A DNA stretch of 64,000 bases from Flavobacteriaceae bacterium PS02336 (lineage in GTDB: Bacteria > Bacteroidota > Bacteroidia > Flavobacteriales > Flavobacteriaceae): contig JASCOF010000003.1 of the NCBI GenBank assembly GCA_029960065.1, positions 372,001-436,000 on the forward strand, read 5' to 3'. Below the pieces are notes generated by a model that was not told the origin of the DNA, ran no database searches, and saw only the letters and a program-made list of their open reading frames with translations. Position numbers and translations under genes: made by a program. Below are positions 25,037 through 33,009 of this stretch, one piece after another (position 1 is the stretch's first letter; the number at the start of each line of letters is the position of its first letter).

Positions 25037-25870
25037 ACCCGATTGCGCAGATTTATCTCCAAGGATAGCACAGATTTGCAATCCAGAGACTTTATAAGAT
25101 TTCGATTTTCAATTATATTTGTTTGAAATGGCGCAAAGTCAGAGACATTTGCGCAGCGGGAAAAACGTTAGCAAAATATACTTAAAACACTATTGAATGA
25201 ATACAGCAGAAATAGAATTGGTTAAAATTAGCGCAAGTTTATTGGGTGGTGGCGCGATTGGCGCTATAATAACTGCAATAATTACTAATCACAGAAATAG
25301 AATACAACCTATCGGTAAAGATGTGAATATTGAAACTGTTTTTTCTCCTGGAAAAATATTTAAAGATCATCTAACAAAAATCACATTTTCTGGCGTAGAC
25401 GATAATTATCATTTTGACAATCTTTATTTAGTTCGTATTGAAATGATTAATGAAGGGAATAAAGATTATCCTGAATTTAACTTTGGGATTACTCTTCCTG
25501 ATTACGCAAAAGCTATAAACATAAAATCAAGTGGTGAAGATAGACATCACACAATATCAGTATCTCAAAATATTGATTTTAGTTCCCCAACCAGGATAAT
25601 TGATTGTAATTTAACACCATTCAATCGAAAGGATATTTATAATATTTCGCTATTTGTCACTTGTACAGGAAATAATGTAATTAGTAATGTTGACATTAGC
25701 ACTGATATGCCAATTCGATTTAAAGAAATCCAAATAATTTCAGAAACAACAATTGTTTTACTGGAAGAAATAATAAAAAGAACGTCATTTTGGCCATTTC
25801 GATAAAGTAAGCCCGATCGCGTAGGGATATCTTCACAATGATAGCGCGGATTTGCAATCTGTGCGCTTAA
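25037..25870. repeat. Diverged REP-like repeat pair flanking the third module gene
   Basis: The spacer after 25036 and the one after 25805 carry related segments sharing CCGAT-GCG, GATAGC-C-GATTTGCAATC and similar words (about 25039-25095 and 25810-25865). The second can fold as GCGGATTTGCAATCTGTGC. The pair brackets the gene at 25197-25805; they may be REP sequences or scars of insertion. Confidence 0.6.
25197..25805 (+). CDS. Membrane-anchored protein of unknown function
   Basis: I do not recognise this 202-residue protein. It has one N-terminal membrane helix (about 9-29, ISASLLGGGAIGAIITAIIT) followed by NHRNR, so by the positive-inside rule the rest faces the cytoplasm. The body (40-190) alternates short beta strands (VNIETVFSPG, LYLVRIEMINEGNKDY, NISLFVTCTGNNVI) and resembles a beta-sandwich. 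A C-terminal helix and aromatic end (TSFWPFR) close it. It lies 160 bp after the coiled-coil gene on the same strand, between two related REP-like repeats. It may belong to the TIR module or be a separate passenger. Confidence 0.55.
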   Translation: MNTAEIELVKISASLLGGGAIGAIITAIITNHRNRIQPIGKDVNIETVFSPGKIFKDHLTKITFSGVDDNYHFDNLYLVRIEMINEGNKDYPEFNFGITLPDYAKAINIKSSGEDRHHTISVSQNIDFSSPTRIIDCNLTPFNRKDIYNISLFVTCTGNNVISNVDISTDMPIRFKEIQIISETTIVLLEEIIKRTSFWPFR

Positions 25871-25901
25871 AGTAAAGAACCATTTTATCTTTAAGAACTA
25901 A

Positions 25902-25931
25902 AAAACCTCGACAATAAAAAATCGAGGTTTT
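25902..25931 (-). terminator. Terminator hairpin between convergent genes
   Basis: AAAACCTCGA (25902-25911) pairs with TCGAGGTTTT (25922-25931). Runs of A before and T after make it usable on both strands; it lies just past the stop of the small minus-strand gene. Confidence 0.75.
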
Positions 25932-25946
25932 CCCATTTTATAAACA

Positions 25947-26180
25947 TTATTCCTCACTCAAATAAGGATTCAAAATCTCCGCCAATTCATTGATCCAATA
26001 ATAATTGTCTTCAAAATTGGTTAGTCCAATTTGGAGGGTTTCGTGTTGTCGCATTACGGCAAGAGCTAAAATGCAATTTACTTGTCTTAAGATTTTAGCC
26101 ATATCTTCGGGATCTATAATATGGTTAAAAAAATCAATCAGCCTTGTTTCGGCTTCTTGGGAAAGGGTGTTTGAATTCAT
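25947..26180 (-). CDS. Small conserved-looking acidic protein
   Basis: From the ATG at 26180 the protein has 77 residues and no known motif; it is helical and acidic (LIDFFNHIIDPEDMAKILRQ, NYYWINELAEILNPYLSEE). An in-frame ATG at 26273 would add 31 residues (MCTVSETPVGAVVGV...), but that stretch lies in a structured repeat element, so I prefer the shorter start. I think similar small proteins occur in other flavobacteria, but cannot check. A terminator follows the stop, and the strand is opposite to the TIR module. Function unknown. Confidence 0.5.
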   Translation of the reverse strand: MNSNTLSQEAETRLIDFFNHIIDPEDMAKILRQVNCILALAVMRQHETLQIGLTNFEDNYYWINELAEILNPYLSEE

Positions 26181-26319
26181 AAAGTCGTAGTTTTTAAGAA
26201 TATAAAACCCTTGCATTTTAGTGTTCCTAACGCCTACGACAGCGCCTACGGGCGTTTCCGACACCGTACACATAATACAAGGGCAAGACTATTTTTTCTT
26301 AAAGTCGTAGTTTTAAGAA
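26181..26319. repeat. Structured element with direct repeats and nested inverted repeats
   Basis: AAAGTCGTAGTTTTTAAGAA at 26181-26200 recurs at 26301-26319 with one T fewer. Between them are nested inverted repeats: CCCTTGCATT/AATACAAGGG (26208-26217/26274-26283, one mismatch), GTGT/ACAC (26221/26261) and AACGCC/GGCGTT (26229-26234/26251-26256), plus a tandem CGCCTACG (26231 and 26243). It lies directly upstream of the small gene's start. Confidence 0.65.
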
Positions 26320-26403
26320 CTTCAAATGTAAGAAAACTTTTTAAAAAGAAAGATTTTTCTTTCAATTAATATATTGCTTTTATCAAATATACTAAATCTA
26401 TAT

Positions 26404-26893
26404 TTCAGGAGGTATTAATCGCATTTTTGTCATTTCGACGTAAGGAGAAATCTTCGCGAGAAACTCCGCAAACTAAATCGCCAATCTTTGTCGAGCTACT
26501 TGTTGAGATTTCTCCCTTCGGTCGAAATGACAAACTAAACGAATAGACAAATTGAACGCCTTTGTCAGGCTGAGCGAAGTCGAAGCCCCGCAAACTTAAT
26601 CGACAATCTTTGTCGAGCTACTTGCGAAGATTTCTCCCTTCGGTCGAAATGACAAACTAAACGAATAGACAAATTGAACGCATTTGTCAGGCTGAGCGAA
26701 GTCGAAGCCCCGCAAACTTAATCGACAAACTTTGTCGATATGCGCGTGTGATCCTTCGTTCCTCAGGATGACAAACTGCACGTAAACATTTGTCAGGCTG
26801 AGCGAAATCGAAGCCCCGCAAACTTAATCGACAATCTTTGTCGAGCTACTTGTGGAGATTTCTCCTTACGTCGAAATGACAAACTAGACGTAA
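26404..26893. repeat. Array of TCATTTCGAC / TGAGCGAAGTCGAAG spacer repeats
   Basis: The words GTCAGGCTGAGCGAAGTCG recur at 26564, 26686 and 26792; CTTTGTCGAGCTACTTG and GAGATTTCTCCCTTCGGTCG recur between them; the first two units are 122 bp apart. Opposed copies (TCATTTCGACGTAAGGAGAA at the left against TTCTCCCTTCGGTCGAAATGA) form long hairpins. Single related copies appear near 48130-48236 and 49850-49870. Frames through it give only repeated spurious peptides. Confidence 0.85.
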
Positions 26894-26962
26894 GACAGGA
26901 ACGCTAACACTAGTAAAAGGCAAAAAAATCACAAGAAACTCCACAATCATTTTAAAACATAG

Positions 26963-27141
26963 CCTCTGGTTTCAACCAGAGGAACGCAAAGATTGATCCT
27001 CAATTAATTAAAATAATCAATTGCCTCCAGCTTTAGCTGGAGGTATAAATAAGAATCATAATAAGGCTTTAGCCAAAATGCGCGTTTTGGCTAAAGCCTT
27101 ATTACTATTCAATCTTTTAATCCCCTAGTTAAAACTAGGGG
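26963..27141. repeat. Cluster of four REP-like hairpins
   Basis: Four perfect palindromes in a row: CCTCTGG/CCAGAGG (26963-26982), CCTCCAGC/GCTGGAGG (27024-27043), a 19-bp stem around TGCGCG (27060-27103) and CCCCTAGTT/AACTAGGGG (27122-27141). No transposase is nearby. This looks like a REP cluster between the repeat array and the DJ-1 gene. Confidence 0.8.
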
Positions 27142-27150
27142 CTATTCAAA

Positions 27151-27185
27151 AAAAATGCAGGACCAAAATATGATCCTGCATTTTT
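27151..27185 (-). terminator. Terminator of the DJ-1/PfpI gene
   Basis: AAAAATGCAGGA (27151-27162) pairs with TCCTGCATTTTT (27174-27185). The minus-strand tail is T-rich because of the A-run at 27148-27155; it also has a T tail on the plus strand. Confidence 0.85.
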
Positions 27186-27220
27186 CTATAATTTGATAAA
27201 TCTAAATAGAAATTTCTTTT

Positions 27221-27769
27221 TTAGACTCCTTGGCGCTCATGTATTCCTTCTTTAATTTCTTCCACCATTTTTTTATTAAAAGCGGGTAAATCATTCGGGT
27301 TTCGGCTGGTTACTAATCCATTGTCTACGACAACTTCTGAGTCTTCCCATTGTGCTCCGGCATTTTTCAAATCGTTTTTAATAGAGAAAAACGATGTTAC
27401 TTTTCGACCTTCTAAAACGTCAGCATCTACCAGAATTTGAGGTCCGTGACAAATAGCGGCTACTGGTTTTTTACTTTCAAAAAAGGAGCGTACAAAATTT
27501 ACTGCAGCTTCTTCTCTTCTTAATAAATCAGGATTTATAACTCCTCCTGGAATAACCAAAGCATCGTAATCTGCTTCATTTGCCTGATCTAATACGACAT
27601 CAACATTGTATTCTTTGCTCCAATTTCCGTCTTTCCAAGATTTGATCGTTCCAGATTTTAAACTAACGATATCTGCATTCCAACCTTGCTCTTCCAGATA
27701 GGCTTTTGGTGATGCTAATTCTGATTCTTCAAAACCGTTTGTTGCTAATATGGCGATATTCTTTTTCAT
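27221..27769 (-). CDS. DJ-1/PfpI family protein (YhbO-like)
   Basis: The 182-residue protein has the family length and motifs: an N-terminal strand IAILATNGFEESEL with the catalytic-site Glu, ALVIPGGVINPDLLR, and the nucleophile elbow AAICHGPQILVDA with Cys followed by His. The C-terminal VTSRNPNDLPAFNKKMVEEI matches PfpI/YhbO proteins. Known members are annotated as glutamine-amidotransferase-like, and some act as glyoxalases or deglycases in carbonyl stress. It is cytoplasmic and stands alone, flanked on both sides by REP arrays, with its own terminator. Confidence 0.92.
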   Translation of the reverse strand: MKKNIAILATNGFEESELASPKAYLEEQGWNADIVSLKSGTIKSWKDGNWSKEYNVDVVLDQANEADYDALVIPGGVINPDLLRREEAAVNFVRSFFESKKPVAAICHGPQILVDADVLEGRKVTSFFSIKNDLKNAGAQWEDSEVVVDNGLVTSRNPNDLPAFNKKMVEEIKEGIHERQGV

Positions 27770-27991
27770 AATTTTACTATTTAAAATGTTATTAATTTTG
27801 ATTTAAGTTAAAATTAGTTATTTCAAACAGCCAGCAGAAATACACGCTGTTAAAGCTTTCTTTAATAAAAGTTAATTAATTGGAAATCAAATTTTTATTA
27901 AAAATTAAACTGAAATTATATAAGATTGATATCGATTTGGTTTACTATTTTATACCGTGAAAGCTTAAGAAATGATTGTATAAATTATGTC

Positions 27992-28230
27992 GCTCCGCTG
28001 GAGCTTTTGGTACGATATGTTTTAGGAATCTATAAATATTTCATTCCTCCGGAATTTCTAAATTGCTGAAATATTTTGGCAATATTTGTCGTTCCTAAGG
28101 AACTAATTTCTAATATCGATTATTTTCTTCAACGGATTAAAATCCGTTGCTAAAATATTTTTCATTCCTAACGGAATTTTAAAGAGCCATAGGCTCGATT
28201 TATTTTGTAGCCCGGGATTTTAATCCCGGG
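27992..28230. repeat. Composite array of seven short palindromes
   Basis: In order: GCTCC/GGAGC (27992-28004), ATTCC/GGAAT (28043-28055), GTTCC/GGAAC (28091-28103), AACGGATTAAAATCCGTT (28131-28148), ATTCC/GGAAT (28164-28177), GAGCC/GGCTC (28184-28196) and CCCGGGATTTTAATCCCGGG (28211-28230). A permuted copy of part of the array stands at 40558-40729. The spacer 27770-28445 has no other gene that I can see. Confidence 0.8.
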
Positions 28231-28352
28231 TTAAAGAATCCCAAATAAAAAAGATCAGTAGGATCGAATCATTTAATCTACAACAATCCTCAATACCATA
28301 AGAAAAACTTCAATAACTTCCCTGCACTTATATGGTTCAAAAAAATAATTGC

Positions 28353-28360
28353 TATTTTTG
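28353..28360 (+). promoter_or_regulatory. -7 box of the two-component/metal-RND region
   Basis: TATTTTTG matches TAnnTTTG about 86 bp before the response regulator ATG at 28446; no clear -33 box. Confidence 0.4.
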
Positions 28361-28445
28361 ATAATCCTATTTTTTGAAAACAACTTATCAGAAGATTAAA
28401 CATTTCCGTTTTAATCAAAACAGCAACCATTATAATATACCATTT

Positions 28446-29123
28446 ATGAATGTTTTACTCATTGAAGATGATAAACGCATCAGCGAATTTATAGTAAAAG
28501 GTTTGGAGGAAAACAACTTTACTGTGCATCTGGCCGAAACGGGCGAGATTGCCAGAGACCTCATCCAACAAGATATTTGGGATATTATTTTAATGGATAT
28601 TATGCTTCCTGGAATTGACGGAATTCAGTTGGTGAAACTAATGCGTTTCAAAAAAAATCATACGCCCGTTTTAATGTTAAGCGCTTTGAGCGACACCGAC
28701 GATAAAGTAAATGCATTAGATTCTGGCGCCGATGATTATTTGGTAAAACCTTTTCATTTTAAGGAATTAATTTCGAGAGTCAACGCATTGACACGCAGAA
28801 CCAAATTCAACTATGACAAAGTAGAAACTTTGTACAAATTAGGAACTTTAACCATAAATCCCGAAGAACATAAAGTTACCGAAAACGATAATCTAATCGA
28901 TTTGTCGCCAAGAGAATATAAACTGCTGTTGTATTTATTAGAAAACCGAAACAAAGTAATTCCGAGAACGCAGATTTTAAATGCCGTTTGGGGTATTAAT
29001 TACGATAATAATACGAATGTTGTCGATGTTTACATTTCTTATTTAAGAAACAAAATTGAGCAAAACCATAAATTTATCCATACCATTAAAGGAACAGGAT
29101 ATATGCTTAAAGAAGAATTATGA
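28446..29123 (+). CDS. OmpR/CusR-type response regulator
   Basis: I choose the ATG at 28446 (225 residues, MNVLLIEDDKRISEF), the normal start of the receiver domain; the longer frame begins with a TTG next to the promoter. Receiver residues: Asp8-Asp9, phosphoacceptor Asp51 in ILMDIMLPGIDG, and Lys in DYLVKPFHFKEL. The C-terminal winged helix is of OmpR type (LIDLSPREYKLLLYLLENRN, YISYLRNKIE, IHTIKGTGYML). It overlaps the kinase gene by 4 bp. It is followed by a CzcCBA-like operon, so a CusRS/CopRS-like metal response is likely but unproven. Confidence 0.93.
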   Translation: MNVLLIEDDKRISEFIVKGLEENNFTVHLAETGEIARDLIQQDIWDIILMDIMLPGIDGIQLVKLMRFKKNHTPVLMLSALSDTDDKVNALDSGADDYLVKPFHFKELISRVNALTRRTKFNYDKVETLYKLGTLTINPEEHKVTENDNLIDLSPREYKLLLYLLENRNKVIPRTQILNAVWGINYDNNTNVVDVYISYLRNKIEQNHKFIHTIKGTGYMLKEEL

Positions 29124-30478
29124 AAATACGCAGCAGGTTTACTTTAATATCGTCTTTTACGTTTAGCGTTGTTTTTGTCATTGCTTCTGTTATCACGTAT
29201 TATTCTTTCTACAGTTATTCGGAAAAAATCATTTATAACGAACTGCAAAAAACGTGTTTACTGACGGGAATTTTCTATCTCGAAAAAGACGAACTGCCCG
29301 AAAATCAGCATTTATTAATTGGTCAGCAATTCAGGGAAAATTCGCTGGAAATAATTACGCGTGTTTACAACAATAAAAATCAGATTGTTTACGGCGATAA
29401 AACGATTGATGCCAATATAAATGCCGAAAAACTAGATTATATTCGGAAAAACAGAAAGTTGAATTTCAAATCCAAACATCATTTCTATTTTGGAAGTTAC
29501 TATCATGACAACCAAGGAGATTTTGTAGTTTTTGTTAAGAAAAACGACGTCGAATTTAAAACCATGACCGACAGATTACAAATCATTATGATTATGGTTT
29601 TAATCATCGGATTGATTACGATTTATATTGTGAGTCGTGTACTTTCTAATCTCGCTTACAGTCCGATAAAAAATATTATCGATCAGGTAAACGAAATTCA
29701 GGCTTCGTCTCTCGACCGCCAGATTGTTTCTCCAAATACCAAAGACGATATTCAGGAACTGGTAGAAACGTATAATAATTTGTTTACCCGATTATCGGAT
29801 ACTTTTATCATTCAAAAAAACTTTATCAATTATGTTTCGCATGAATTTAAAACGCCTTTAACGGCTATTTCTGGAAACTTAGAAGTATTTGCCCAAAAGG
29901 ACAGATCAAGCGCCGAATACAAAGAAATGTCTGAGAAAGTATTAGAAAATGTTTATCAAATCGAAGACACCATGAATACTTTAATGATGCTTTCGGGCTT
30001 GAGAAACAATACAGAACTCAACGAAATTTTCAGAGTTGATGAATTGGTTTGGGACATTAACGATCAATTACCTGCTATTTACGATTTGAAAAACGCTCCG
30101 ATACAAATCGTTTTGGAAGTGGTAAATGATAAACTGCTTTCGATAAAAGGAAACAGCAACGAAATCAAAATCGCTTTATACAATATTATAGAAAATGCCG
30201 TAAAATATTCTAACGGAAATCCTATCAAAATAAGTCTGCTGGAACAAGATAATCAACTCAAAATCGTTATCGAAGACCGCGGAACCGGAATCAGCGAAGA
30301 CGATTTAACTTTCATTAAACAAACTTTTTACAGAGGTAAAAATGTAAAAGATATAAAAGGAAGCGGTGTTGGACTTTCATTAGCCAATATTATCTTCAAA
30401 CAAAACAATATCGATTTTAACATTGCATCCAAAAAAGACGAAGGAACAACGGTAACGCTACTATTTCCGCGACTCTAA
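29120..30478 (+). CDS. Sensor histidine kinase, HAMP type
   Basis: The 452-residue protein has two membrane helices (about 9-31 and 154-175) around a ~120-residue periplasmic sensor, a HAMP linker (SNLAYSPIKNIIDQVNEI), a dimerisation domain with the H box NYVSHEFKTPLTAISGN, and an ATPase domain with N box (LYNIIENAVKYS) and G boxes (VIEDRGTGISEDD, KGSGVGLSLANII). The layout fits CusS/CopS-like kinases. It is translationally coupled to the upstream response regulator and precedes the efflux genes by 97 bp. Confidence 0.93.
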   Translation: MKIRSRFTLISSFTFSVVFVIASVITYYSFYSYSEKIIYNELQKTCLLTGIFYLEKDELPENQHLLIGQQFRENSLEIITRVYNNKNQIVYGDKTIDANINAEKLDYIRKNRKLNFKSKHHFYFGSYYHDNQGDFVVFVKKNDVEFKTMTDRLQIIMIMVLIIGLITIYIVSRVLSNLAYSPIKNIIDQVNEIQASSLDRQIVSPNTKDDIQELVETYNNLFTRLSDTFIIQKNFINYVSHEFKTPLTAISGNLEVFAQKDRSSAEYKEMSEKVLENVYQIEDTMNTLMMLSGLRNNTELNEIFRVDELVWDINDQLPAIYDLKNAPIQIVLEVVNDKLLSIKGNSNEIKIALYNIIENAVKYSNGNPIKISLLEQDNQLKIVIEDRGTGISEDDLTFIKQTFYRGKNVKDIKGSGVGLSLANIIFKQNNIDFNIASKKDEGTTVTLLFPRL

Positions 30479-30575
30479 TCGTTTTCTAATGTTGCTCTAA
30501 CCGTCTTATAACACACATCAAATTAAGGGCTAATATGTCGCCAATAACTTTGCGACATCATTAAAACAACTTAAT

Positions 30576-31862
30576 TTGAAACGTTTACTTTTAACCTTAC
30601 TCGTTATTGTATCGCACAAAGGTGTGGCGCAGATTACTGCCATAAACGATACAATTGTGCTGTCCAGAACACAAGCCGAGACTTTGTTTTTGGATAAGAA
30701 TATCTCTCTTATTTCCGAAAAACTGAACATCGACATTGCCGATGCACAAGTTATTCAGGCAAAATTATGGCCCAATCCTACGCTGACTATCGGCGAAATC
30801 AATCTTTGGAACAATGCTACCGCACAGCAATTACCTCCACTTTGGGGAAATTTCGGAAGAACTTCACAAGTCAATGCAGAACTGGAACAGCTTGTTCAAA
30901 CAGCCGGAAAAAGAAAAAAAATGATTGCTATGGAAAAAGTGGGCGTTGATATCGCCAAAGAATATTTCAAAACTTTTTTACGCAATTTAAAAATCGAATT
31001 TAGAGGCAATCTTACGGAACTGCAATACAATCAGGCGCAGGAAGCTATTTATAAAAAACAGCTTTCATCGATGCAGACTTTAATAAAAGCTTACGGAAAT
31101 CAGGTAAAACAAGGCAATGTGGGCAAAGGCGAATATATCAGGCTAAAAGCTACTGAACTTCAGTTTTTAAAAGAAATCAGCGATTTACAAAAAGAAAATA
31201 ACGCCTTGCAGAAAGAACTTAAAGTTTTAATGAATCTTCCGGCTACAAACTATATCAAACTTACAGATGAAGGTTTTGTTCCTGATAATAAAAATATCGA
31301 AAACATAAACTTAGGAAATTTAATGGCTTCGGCTGTAGAAAACCGACCAGATATGAAAGTGCTTAAACTCGGAAATGATTATAACGACAATAAGTATAAA
31401 TACGAAAGAGCCATGCGAACGCCAGATGTTACACTTGGTGTAAGTTATGACCGTGGAGCGAGTTTAATGAATGATTTTGTGGGAGTTGGTTTCTCGCTTG
31501 ATCTTCCGTTTTTTAATAGAAATCAGGGAAATATAAAAGCGGCTAAACTGGCAATTGATCAAGGGAAATTATTGGCAGAAGAAAAAACGATCAGCATACA
31601 ATCGGAAGTATTACAATCATATGAAGATTTATTGGTTACCAAAAAATTATATGACAGTGTAGAAGCTGATTATGAAGGAGATTTAGACAAACTTCTGGAA
31701 GCGTATCGTAAAAACTTCCTTCAAAAAAACACCAGCATGTTAGAATATCTTGATTTTGTTGATGCTTATTTAGACAACAAATCGATACTGCTGAACTCTA
31801 AAATGGACCTGAACAAAAATCTGGAAGAACTGCGCTATATCTCGGGTCAGGAAATCAACTAA
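30576..31862 (+). CDS. TolC/CzcC-family outer-membrane efflux protein (TTG start)
   Basis: The frame opens with TTG at 30576 giving a signal peptide (KRLLLTLLVIVSHKGVAQ) directly; no ATG stands at a suitable place, so TTG is the likely start. The 428-residue protein has two repeat halves typical of CzcC: LSRTQAETLFLDKNISLISE.., LWPNPTLTIGEINLW, and later DVTLGVSYDRG..GVGFSLDLPFFNRNQGNI. A TAACTTTG -7 box (30545-30552) lies 24 bp ahead. It is the duct gene of the three-gene metal-type RND operon. Confidence 0.87.
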   Translation: MKRLLLTLLVIVSHKGVAQITAINDTIVLSRTQAETLFLDKNISLISEKLNIDIADAQVIQAKLWPNPTLTIGEINLWNNATAQQLPPLWGNFGRTSQVNAELEQLVQTAGKRKKMIAMEKVGVDIAKEYFKTFLRNLKIEFRGNLTELQYNQAQEAIYKKQLSSMQTLIKAYGNQVKQGNVGKGEYIRLKATELQFLKEISDLQKENNALQKELKVLMNLPATNYIKLTDEGFVPDNKNIENINLGNLMASAVENRPDMKVLKLGNDYNDNKYKYERAMRTPDVTLGVSYDRGASLMNDFVGVGFSLDLPFFNRNQGNIKAAKLAIDQGKLLAEEKTISIQSEVLQSYEDLLVTKKLYDSVEADYEGDLDKLLEAYRKNFLQKNTSMLEYLDFVDAYLDNKSILLNSKMDLNKNLEELRYISGQEIN

Positions 31863-31887
31863 ATCTAATTTTCAAATACAAAAACAA

Positions 31888-32976
31888 ATGAAAAAATATA
31901 TTGTACTCCCAATACTGGGGTTAATGCTCGTTTACGGATGTGGCAAAAAAGAAGAAGTTAAAGAAACAAAGGAGGAAAAGTTTTGTATCGATAAAGATTT
32001 AAAAGAAAAAATCACCATCGAACCTATACAAAAACGTTCTGTGAGCGAATCAATAAACCTTACTGGAAACATTACGTATAACGGCGATCACGTGGTGCAG
32101 TTTAATAGTCTTGTTGAAGGAATTATTACCAAAACTACTTTCTCGTTGGGCGATTATGTTCGAAAAGGACAGGTTTTGGCTGAGATAAAAAGTACCGAAT
32201 TAAACAGCATGCAGTCTGAAAGCAAATCGCTTCAATCACAGATAAATGTGGCACAACGCAATTTACAAGGTATAAAATCAATGTTTGATGATGGAATTTC
32301 ATCTCAAAAAGATTTAATGCAGGCGCAAAGCGAACTGGATGTTTTAAAATCTTCACTTGAAAATGTAAAAGCCAATCTGGCGATGTTTAGCGCTAGCAGC
32401 GAAAGATCTGTTTTTTTAATTAAAGCGCCGACAGAAGGTTACATAGTAGACAAAAATATAAGTCCGGGAATGCAGATTACAGACGGCAGTGAACCGCTTT
32501 TTACGATTTCTGACTTACAAGAAATCTGGGTTATGGTAAATGTGTATACGAGTAACTTAAAAAATGTATCCGAAAATATGCCTGTTGATGTTACAACGCC
32601 AGCGTATCCTGGAGAAATTTTTAAAGGAAAAATAAAAATGATGTCTAAAGTTTTTGATGCCGATGAACATGTTTTGAAAGCCAGAATTGTAATGGAAAAC
32701 AAAAACCTGAAACTAAAACCAGGAATGACAGCCGATATCATTATTGATAAAAGTTTAGGCGGAGATATGCTAGAAGCCGTGCCGGCAAAAGCCGTAATTT
32801 TTGACAACAACCGCGATCATATTTTAATTTATAAAGACGATTGCACGATCGAAACAAGAGAAATCAATCCGATAATTAAAAACAACGACTGGGTTTATTT
32901 TAAAGACGGAGTTAAAGAAGGCGAAATGGTGATTACGAAAAATCAGCTTTTAATTCACGAAAGATTAAAAAACTAA
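31888..32976 (+). CDS. CzcB/CusB-like RND periplasmic adaptor (lipoprotein)
   Basis: The 362-residue protein has a lipoprotein signal (LPILGLMLVYGCGKKEE, Cys18). The adaptor layout follows: a lipoyl-like half ending VRKGQVLAEIKSTEL, a helical hairpin (about 105-165, LQSQINVAQRNLQGIKSMFD), FLIKAPTEGYIVDKNISPGM, and the barrel domain. I see no His- or Met-rich N-terminal metal site of the CusB kind. It sits between TolC and RND genes with gaps of 25 and 33 bp, so one operon. Confidence 0.92.
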   Translation: MKKYIVLPILGLMLVYGCGKKEEVKETKEEKFCIDKDLKEKITIEPIQKRSVSESINLTGNITYNGDHVVQFNSLVEGIITKTTFSLGDYVRKGQVLAEIKSTELNSMQSESKSLQSQINVAQRNLQGIKSMFDDGISSQKDLMQAQSELDVLKSSLENVKANLAMFSASSERSVFLIKAPTEGYIVDKNISPGMQITDGSEPLFTISDLQEIWVMVNVYTSNLKNVSENMPVDVTTPAYPGEIFKGKIKMMSKVFDADEHVLKARIVMENKNLKLKPGMTADIIIDKSLGGDMLEAVPAKAVIFDNNRDHILIYKDDCTIETREINPIIKNNDWVYFKDGVKEGEMVITKNQLLIHERLKN

Positions 32977-33009
32977 TTATCTGCTAAACAGATAAACACA
33001 ATACAAGAC

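Noticed and set aside
26208..26283. Integron attC site
   Set aside because: The nested repeats look similar in style, but core GTTRRRY/RYYYAAC boxes are not matched and no integrase is in the window.
26405..26781. Two minus-strand frames with RPKGEIS and MRGFDFAQPDK segments
   Set aside because: Translated spacer repeats; the same peptide appears twice because the DNA unit repeats.
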